The notes under the pieces were generated by a model. That model did not search any database. It saw nothing but the letters and a program-made list of their open reading frames with translations, and was not told the origin of the DNA. From Streptomyces sp. NBC_01381 (GTDB lineage Bacteria > Actinomycetota > Actinomycetes > Streptomycetales > Streptomycetaceae): a DNA stretch of 64,000 nt. Every line of letters starts with the position of its first letter. Positions within the stretch are counted from its first letter, which is position 1. Below are positions 59,680-64,000 of this stretch, one piece after another. A program made the translations under genes and the position numbers. The stretch is taken from NCBI RefSeq assembly GCF_026340305.1, contig NZ_JAPEPI010000001.1, forward strand, positions 868,001 through 932,000, given 5' to 3'.

Positions 59680-59705
59680 ATACCGGACGCGGGGCTGCGG
59701 CAAAC
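59680..59705 (-). promoter_or_regulatory. SigB/SigN-type promoter of sigN
   Basis: On the minus strand GTTTGC and CGGTAT are separated by exactly 14 bases, close to the GTTT-N14-16-GGGTAT form used by SigB-group sigma factors. It lies about 70 bp upstream of the sigN start. Confidence 0.55.
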
Positions 59706-59724
59706 GCGGTTCCAGCAGAATGTC

Positions 59725-59760
59725 ACATGTCGGCAACACGCTGTAGTTACATGTCGACAA
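59725..59760. promoter_or_regulatory. ACATGTCG direct repeats upstream of sigN
   Basis: ACATGTCGGCAA (59725-59736) and ACATGTCGACAA (59749-59760) are spaced 24 bases apart, just upstream of the predicted sigN promoter. They look like a regulator-binding pair. Confidence 0.4.
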
Positions 59761-59855
59761 AGAAGAGTGACATCACCGCAGGAGAGAGGGGGTGCGGGGG
59801 ATGTGGACGCGAAGGAGTGTCGAGAGGCGCGCGAGGCGCGATCCACTCGATCCGG

Positions 59856-60725
59856 TTACGCCTCGATCCGGTTTGCGGATCGCAGTCGCGCGAAGCTTCT
59901 GGCCAGCAGTCTTGACACATGCATCTGGGAAACGCCCAACTCCGCGCTGATCTGTGACTGCGTCAGATTGCTGTAGTAGCGCAGCAGAAGGATCCGCTGT
60001 TCGCGCTCGGGCAGTTGGACGAGGAGATGGCGGACGAGGTCGCGGTGTTCGACACCGTCGAGCGCCGGGTCCTCGTAGCCGAGCCGGTCGAGCAGACCGG
60101 GCGGGCCGTCGCCCTCCTGGGCCGCCTCCAACGACGTTGCGTGGTACGAGCGTCCGGCCTCGATGCAGGCCAGGACCTCCTCCTCGCTGATCCGAAGGCG
60201 ATCGGCGATCTCCCCGGTCGTGGGCGAGCGCCCGAAGGCCGTGGTGAGATCCTCGGTCGCCCCGGTCACCTGCACCCACAGCTCGTGAAGGCGGCGCGGG
60301 ACGTGGATCGTTCGTACGTTGTCGCGGAAGTACCGCTTGATCTCGCCGACCACGGTGGGCATCGCGAACGTCGGGAACTGCACGCCGCGCTCGGGGTCGA
60401 AGCGGTCGATGGCGTTGATCAGGCCGATCGTGCCGACCTGGACGACGTCCTCCATCGGCTCGTTGCGGCTGCGGAAGCGGGCCGCCGCGTACCGCACCAG
60501 CGGCAGATTCGCCTCGATGAGGGCGCCGCGCACCCGGCCGTGCTCGGGGCTGCCCGGTACGAGCACCTTGAGCTCGGCGAAGAGCACCTGCGTCAGGGCC
60601 CGGGTGTCGGCGCCTCGGGTGCTCGGGGTGCTCGGGGTGCTCGGGGTGCTCGGAGCGCTCGGGGTGCTCGGAGCGCTCGCTTGGGGCGTCACGGGTGGTG
60701 CTTCAGGCGCAGTACTGGCCGGCAC
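59856..60725 (-). CDS. sigF: RNA polymerase sigma factor SigF
   Basis: This is a sporulation sigma factor of about 289 residues. The N-terminus begins with a Pro/Ser/Thr-rich stretch ([10 protein letters not shown] and seven 3-residue repeats), region 2 carries [22 protein letters not shown], and region 4 carries [41 protein letters not shown]. It agrees with what I recall of Streptomyces SigF, including length. The GTG at 60725 gives the known PAST start; a GTG at 60737 is also possible. SigF in Streptomyces acts in the prespore and needs the whi genes. Confidence 0.9.
   Translation of the reverse strand: MPASTAPEAPPVTPQASAPSTPSAPSTPSTPSTPSTRGADTRALTQVLFAELKVLVPGSPEHGRVRGALIEANLPLVRYAAARFRSRNEPMEDVVQVGTIGLINAIDRFDPERGVQFPTFAMPTVVGEIKRYFRDNVRTIHVPRRLHELWVQVTGATEDLTTAFGRSPTTGEIADRLRISEEEVLACIEAGRSYHATSLEAAQEGDGPPGLLDRLGYEDPALDGVEHRDLVRHLLVQLPEREQRILLLRYYSNLTQSQISAELGVSQMHVSRLLARSFARLRSANRIEA
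60617..60679 (-). repeat. Seven 9-bp tandem repeats at the start of sigF
   Basis: Five GGGTGCTCG units and two GAGCGCTCG variants (plus-strand reading) encode alternating Pro-Ser-Thr/Ala triplets in the variable N-terminus. Confidence 0.9.
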
Positions 60726-60892
60726 GGTCAACGCCACCCCTTCTCGGTCAAGCCCAGTCGAGCTCAGTCAGGATCAGCCGACCTCGTTCAACCTATCCGT
60801 CAAAAGCGGTCATAGCATCACAAGACATGTGCACTGTGTGCAAGCACCCGATAACTACGTGTTGAGGGCAAGTTGGGGCTTAAGACGCAGAA

Positions 60893-60920
60893 AAGCCCCT
60901 CACCGTTCCGGTGAGAGGCT
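60893..60920 (-). terminator. Terminator of the Dabb protein gene
   Basis: The stem AGCCCCTCACCG/CGGTGAGAGGCT has one mismatch and a TTC loop, with AAAA on the left, which is a T run on the minus strand. Confidence 0.75.
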
Positions 60921-60935
60921 CTTTTGGCTGACGGC

Positions 60936-61229
60936 TCAGAATTCGTAGTCCGCGATCACCCACGTGGCGAACTCCCGCCACAGGGCGACGCCCGCCTGAT
61001 GGGCCGGGTGCTCGATGTACCGCTTCAGCGCATCGGTGTCCTCGACCGCCGAGTTGATGGCGAAGTCGTACGCGATGGGCCGGTCGGTGATGTTCCAGTC
61101 GCACTCCCAGAACGTCAGCTCCGGGATCTGCTCGCCGAGCGCGCGGAAGGCCTTGACTCCCTCGACGACGCGCGGCTCGTCGCGCTGTACACCGTCGTTG
61201 AGCTTGAAGAGGACCAGATGGCGGATCAT
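60936..61229 (-). CDS. Dabb (stress-responsive A/B barrel) family protein
   Basis: This is a 97-residue protein that starts MIRHLVLFKLNDGVQRDEP and ends EHPAHQAGVALWREFATWVIADYEF, the standard first and last parts of the dimeric Dabb barrel. Related proteins bind or cyclise small hydrophobic compounds or respond to stress. Its position next to sigF is conserved as I recall. Function is unknown. Confidence 0.88.
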   Translation of the reverse strand: MIRHLVLFKLNDGVQRDEPRVVEGVKAFRALGEQIPELTFWECDWNITDRPIAYDFAINSAVEDTDALKRYIEHPAHQAGVALWREFATWVIADYEF

Positions 61230-61261
61230 GCGGGACTCCTGGGAAGGCGGGGACGCGCCGC

Positions 61262-61441
61262 TCAGTCCTTGCCGCCGTTGGCGACCCACGTCATGAAGTC
61301 GCCGATGCTCTGAGCGGCACTCGAGACCGCCTCGAAGCCTATCTGCACGTAGTCGGCGGCCTTGGCCGGGTCAGTGATGATCACGTACAGGATGAAGACG
61401 ACGACCGCGAAGAGCCCGACCTTTTTCCACTGCACCGCCAC
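61262..61441 (-). CDS. Small single-pass membrane protein
   Basis: This is a 59-residue protein with one N-terminal membrane helix (about 8-24, VGLFAVVVFILYVIIT) and a short amphipathic tail (YVQIGFEAVSSAAQSIGDFM). The GTG at 61441 has GGGGAGG nine bases upstream. A much longer reading upstream has no codon bias and is not used. It lies 32 bp upstream of the Dabb gene and is probably co-transcribed with it. Confidence 0.75.
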   Translation of the reverse strand: MAVQWKKVGLFAVVVFILYVIITDPAKAADYVQIGFEAVSSAAQSIGDFMTWVANGGKD

Positions 61442-61563
61442 GCTCTTCGGCCTCCCCTTACGCGCGTCCCGTGTGACCCCTGTGACGGGCGAGAGTCTAA
61501 CCCGGCGTGTCCTCACAGGGCTTTTAAGGACCAACGGCCCCATGGCACAGGCCCTTTGCCGGA

Positions 61564-61585
61564 CTCCCCCCGGTACCGGGGGGAG
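61564..61585. repeat. 22-base perfect palindrome
   Basis: CTCCCCCCGGT continues directly into its complement without a loop. It could act as a hairpin or as a protein site. Confidence 0.7.
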
Positions 61586-61786
61586 CAGGATGGGTGATGT
61601 GCCCCAGCGGATCTGGCAGGAATCCGCGGGGCACGGGACTGGCCCCACTGCGGGGTCACGCGCCGTCGGCTTCCCCCCGGATGACGGCGCTGACTTGAGG
61701 GTTCCAGTCCTCATCGGGGGGAGCGGCTTGTCCCCCCGATGCCGCTTCCCCCGGCCTGACTTTCACGGCACATTCACCATGAACGA

Positions 61787-61819
61787 CGAAGGGCCCCGTC
61801 CAGTGGACGGGGCCCTTCG
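61787..61819 (-). terminator. Terminator of tRNA-Ser(CGA)
   Basis: A perfect 15-bp stem (CGAAGGGCCCCGTCC at 61787-61801 with 61805-61819) has an AGT loop, immediately downstream of the minus-strand tRNA. Confidence 0.85.
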
Positions 61820-61828
61820 TGTTGAGAG

Positions 61829-61913
61829 CGGTAGCGGAGGGATTTGAACCCTCGGTGAGTTTCCCCACACTCGCTTTCGAGGCGAGCTCCTTCGGCCGCT
61901 CGGACACGCTACC
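61829..61913 (-). tRNA. tRNA-Ser(CGA)
   Basis: This 85-nt class II tRNA has acceptor stem GGTAGCG/CGCTACC and discriminator G. The anticodon loop CTCGAAA (anticodon CGA) sits between CTCGC and GCGAG. The variable arm is long and the T arm GAGGGTTCAAATCCCTC is intact. Confidence 0.95.
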
Positions 61914-61961
61914 GAGAGGAACTCTAGCCCAAAGGTGCCTGTGGTCTGAAATCCGTTTGGC

Positions 61962-62450
61962 TCAGCGTGTGCGGAAGAAGCGGGTGAGAAGCCCCGCAGC
62001 TTCCTCGGCGAGGACCCCGTGGATCACCTCGGGCCGGTGGTTGAGCCTTCGATCGCGTACGACGTCCCAGAGCGAGCCCGCGGCGCCCGCCTTCTCGTCA
62101 CGCGCTCCGTAGACGACCCGGTCGACGCGCGACTGCACGAGCGCGCCCGCGCACATGGTGCAGGGCTCCAGGGTCACGACGAGCGTGCAGCCGGTCAGCC
62201 GCCACTCGCCCAGCGTCTCGGCCGCCCGGCGGATGGCGAGCACCTCCGCGTGCGCCGTGGGGTCGCCGGTCGCCTCGCGTTCGTTGTGGCCCGTCGCGAG
62301 CACCGTCGTGCCGTCCGGGGACAGCACGACGGCGCCGACGGGCACGTCGCCGCCCCGGACGGCCAGTTCGGCCTCGGCCAGGGCGAGCCGCATGGGCGCC
62401 CGCCAGCGGTCGCGTACGGGGTCGGGTGTCTGGTCGGTCTGGTCGGTCAC
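61962..62450 (-). CDS. tadA: tRNA adenosine(34) deaminase TadA
   Basis: This 162-residue zinc deaminase converts A34 to inosine in the tRNA-Arg(ACG) anticodon, the very tRNA encoded at 31139. The zinc and catalytic motifs are complete: PTAHAEVLAIR (HAE) and EPCTMCAGAL (PCxxC). GAVVLSPDGTTVLATGHNERE is the substrate-side segment. The start is GTG at 62450. It lies 9 bp after the companion gene and shares its transcript. Confidence 0.93.
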   Translation of the reverse strand: MTDQTDQTPDPVRDRWRAPMRLALAEAELAVRGGDVPVGAVVLSPDGTTVLATGHNEREATGDPTAHAEVLAIRRAAETLGEWRLTGCTLVVTLEPCTMCAGALVQSRVDRVVYGARDEKAGAAGSLWDVVRDRRLNHRPEVIHGVLAEEAAGLLTRFFRTR

Positions 62451-62459
62451 ACCGGGAAC

Positions 62460-63053
62460 CTAGCGGACGGTCTCCAGCACCTCCGCCGCCCCGAGGATCT
62501 CGGCGATGTCGTTGAGCGCGTCACCGGCCTCCAGAGCGAGCAGCTCCTTCTCCGGTACGCCGAGGTCGGTCAGGAGCTCCGTGTCGCCGAGCGGCCCCGC
62601 GGGCACGGCGTCGCCGCCGGAGCCCTCGGCGTCGTCATCGTCGCCGTCGGATCCCGCGCCGGCCTCGGACGCGGCGGGTTCGCCGTCCTCCGTGCCGTCG
62701 AGGTCGAGGGCGTCCAGGTCGACGTCCGGATCGTCGGCGCCCGGCTCACGGCCGAGCATCTCGTCGGTGAGCAGGATCTCTCCGTACGAACTGCGGGCGG
62801 CCGCGGCCGCGTCCGAGACGTAGATACGAGGGTCCTCCTCACCGTCCACGCGGACGACGCCGAACCACGCGTCTTCCTGTTCGATGAAAACGAGCACTGT
62901 GTCGTCGTCGTATTCGGCCGTGGCTTCACGGGCCAGGTCGGCCAGATCCGCCAGGGTCTCCACATCGTCGAGCTCCGTGTCGCTCGCTTCCCACCCGTCT
63001 TCGGTGCGCGCGAGCAGTGCGGCGAAGTACACCGTGACTCTCCCACTGGTCAT
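62460..63053 (-). CDS. tRNA adenosine deaminase-associated protein
   Basis: This 197-residue acidic protein is found next to tadA in actinobacteria. The N-terminal half (1-95) looks folded (TVYFAALLARTEDGWEASD, then VLVFIEQEDAWFGVVRVDGEEDPRIYVSD). A very acidic linker (about 105-145) leads to a helical tail (TELLTDLGVPEKELLALEAGD). It has no catalytic motif. Its role with TadA is assumed from gene order only. Confidence 0.85.
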   Translation of the reverse strand: MTSGRVTVYFAALLARTEDGWEASDTELDDVETLADLADLAREATAEYDDDTVLVFIEQEDAWFGVVRVDGEEDPRIYVSDAAAAARSSYGEILLTDEMLGREPGADDPDVDLDALDLDGTEDGEPAASEAGAGSDGDDDDAEGSGGDAVPAGPLGDTELLTDLGVPEKELLALEAGDALNDIAEILGAAEVLETVR

Positions 63054-63233
63054 AGACAGTGCCGGTTGACGGTTTGGGTGTCCCCCCGGCGAGTTCGGGG
63101 AGCGGGGGAGTGGTTCAAGCCCCGCCCACTCGGAATCGTGGCAGAAACCACGGCCTAAGGAGAGGTCTTCCGCCCGCTGTGTCCGCGTCGCGTTTCACGG
63201 ACGGCTCCCCGTTGCCTGCCTGAGAGGTGGTCG

Positions 63234-63446
63234 CTACCAGCGGAACGTGCGCATACGCATCTGCTGACGCATCCGTGCCGCCCGGGCGCGGCGCGGCTTC
63301 ACACGGTCACGCAGTTCGCGCGCCTCGGCCAGTTCGCTGAGGAACTGGGCGCGCCGGCGCCGGCGCTCGGCCTCGGTGTCGAGGTCGCTCTCGTGGGCGC
63401 CGCGCGGCGCCGCGTCGGCCGCGCGCTCCGGCTCTTGCTCCGCCAT
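63234..63446 (-). CDS. Small basic protein
   Basis: This is a 70-residue protein, mostly helical and very Arg-rich ([33 protein letters not shown] in pieces). It ends RTFRW. It may bind nucleic acid. The ATG at 63446 is divergent from upp, whose start lies 120 bp away. It is a conserved small gene next to upp as I recall; no function is known. Confidence 0.75.
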   Translation of the reverse strand: MAEQEPERAADAAPRGAHESDLDTEAERRRRRAQFLSELAEARELRDRVKPRRARAARMRQQMRMRTFRW

Positions 63447-63566
63447 AGGCCACACCACCCCAGGTCGTACGTCCACTTTCCCCCGGATGGCGGGTTTGAT
63501 GCCACCGCGAGGCAGTCGGAGCGCGAGGGAGTCCGGGCGGTCCGGGGCGCGGTTACTGTTGAGGGC

Positions 63567-64000
63567 ATGCGGATCCACGTCGTCGACCACCCGCTGGTGG
63601 CGCACAAACTCACCACGCTGCGCGACAAGCGCACCGACTCCCCGACCTTCCGGCGCCTCGCCGACGAGCTGGTCACCCTGCTCGCGTACGAGGCCACCAG
63701 GGACGTGCGCACCGAGCAGGTCGACATCGAGACCCCGGTCACGCCGACGACGGGCGTCAAGCTGTCCCACCCGCGCCCCCTGGTCGTGCCGATCCTGCGC
63801 GCGGGGCTCGGCATGCTGGACGGCATGGTGCGGCTGCTTCCGACCGCCGAGGTGGGCTTCCTCGGGATGATCCGCGACGAGGAGACGCTGCAGGCGTCGA
63901 CGTACGCGACGCGGATGCCGGAGGACCTCTCGGGCCGCCAGGTCTATGTCCTCGACCCGATGCTGGCCACCGGCGGCACGCTCGTCGCGGCCATCCAGGA
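63567..64000 (+). CDS. upp: Uracil phosphoribosyltransferase, N-terminal two thirds
   Basis: This enzyme joins uracil and PRPP to form UMP in pyrimidine salvage. The first 144 codons are present and the gene runs off the right edge. It opens [29 protein letters not shown] and carries [30 protein letters not shown] and the PRPP loop [11 protein letters not shown]. The full family length is about 210 residues. GAGGG is a weak ribosome binding site. Confidence 0.95.
   Translation, partial: MRIHVVDHPLVAHKLTTLRDKRTDSPTFRRLADELVTLLAYEATRDVRTEQVDIETPVTPTTGVKLSHPRPLVVPILRAGLGMLDGMVRLLPTAEVGFLGMIRDEETLQASTYATRMPEDLSGRQVYVLDPMLATGGTLVAAIQ

Larger units (their letters stand above)
61442..61828. other. 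Non-coding region between small membrane protein gene and tRNA-Ser
   Basis: No gene is supported. The region holds the promoter of the operon at 61441, a 22-base perfect palindrome (61564-61585) and the tRNA-Ser terminator (61787-61819). Confidence 0.5.

Overview
The window is very GC-rich, with strong third-position GC bias, GTG starts and short spacers. Its gene content is that of a Streptomyces chromosome: SigF and SigN sigma factors, a Streptomyces subtilisin inhibitor, RsbW-like ATP-binding proteins, SpoIIE phosphatase and a pSAM2-type integrated element. The right end (sigN, sigF, small genes, tRNA-Ser, tadA, upp) and the order pepP - GDPD - HtrA further left match the conserved core of Streptomyces chromosomes as I remember it. 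No database search was possible.

Layout. 1-6.1 kb: membrane protein fragment, anti-sigma-like ATPase, MocR/PLP regulator divergent from an AhpD-like gene, Xaa-Pro aminopeptidase, and a GAF/SpoIIE phosphatase. 6.7-15 kb: a probably inactive prim-pol-like protein, exported protein, SEC-C protein, second ATP-binding protein, glycerophosphodiesterase, HtrA protease, tRNA-Ser(TGA), an orphan sensor domain, an intact prim-pol protein and a small secreted Asn-rich protein. 15.2-20.1 kb: five tightly packed genes (acyl-CoA dehydrogenase, MaoC-DUF35, acyl-CoA dehydrogenase, MaoC, Ltp2-type aldolase) that mirror the mycobacterial igr steroid side-chain set, behind a perfect palindrome. 20.2-25.6 kb: DUF1906 protein, ECF-type sigma factor, acyl-CoA ligase, and an MFS pump divergent from a TetR gene with paired operators. 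25.6-30 kb: one 1454-residue PAS/degenerate-kinase/receiver protein. 30.2-31.2 kb: SSI inhibitor, tRNA-Ser(GCT) and tRNA-Arg(ACG).

31.17-37.99 kb is a 6.8-kb integrated element of the AICE (actinomycete integrative and conjugative element) type in the 3' half of tRNA-Arg. It is bounded by 44-bp perfect direct repeats and carries int, xis, repSA, a KorSA-like GntR repressor, two small genes and an XRE-TPR gene. It has no FtsK-like transfer gene.

38-44.8 kb: VOC and GNAT proteins, a small secreted orphan protein followed by a three-gene ABC transporter, DUF2797, and an ABM/amidohydrolase pair. 44.9-50.9 kb: a two-component system followed by a GT2-GtrA fusion and a GT39-like mannosyltransferase, probably one cell-envelope glycosylation unit. 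51-57.4 kb: a DHA2 efflux pump with its TetR regulator, then MarR, a second DHA2 pump with three C-terminal carboxypeptidase-regulatory-like domains, and a YceI protein carrying the same module. 57.6-64 kb: small membrane protein, lipoprotein, sigN, sigF, Dabb protein, small membrane protein, tRNA-Ser(CGA), tadA and its companion gene, a small basic protein and the start of upp.

The most notable points are the transfer-less AICE with matching arm-type repeats at both ends, the igr-like operon in Streptomyces with an unassigned operator, the giant pseudokinase, and the efflux pump fused to beta-sandwich repeats. No CRISPR array, rRNA or transposase gene was seen.
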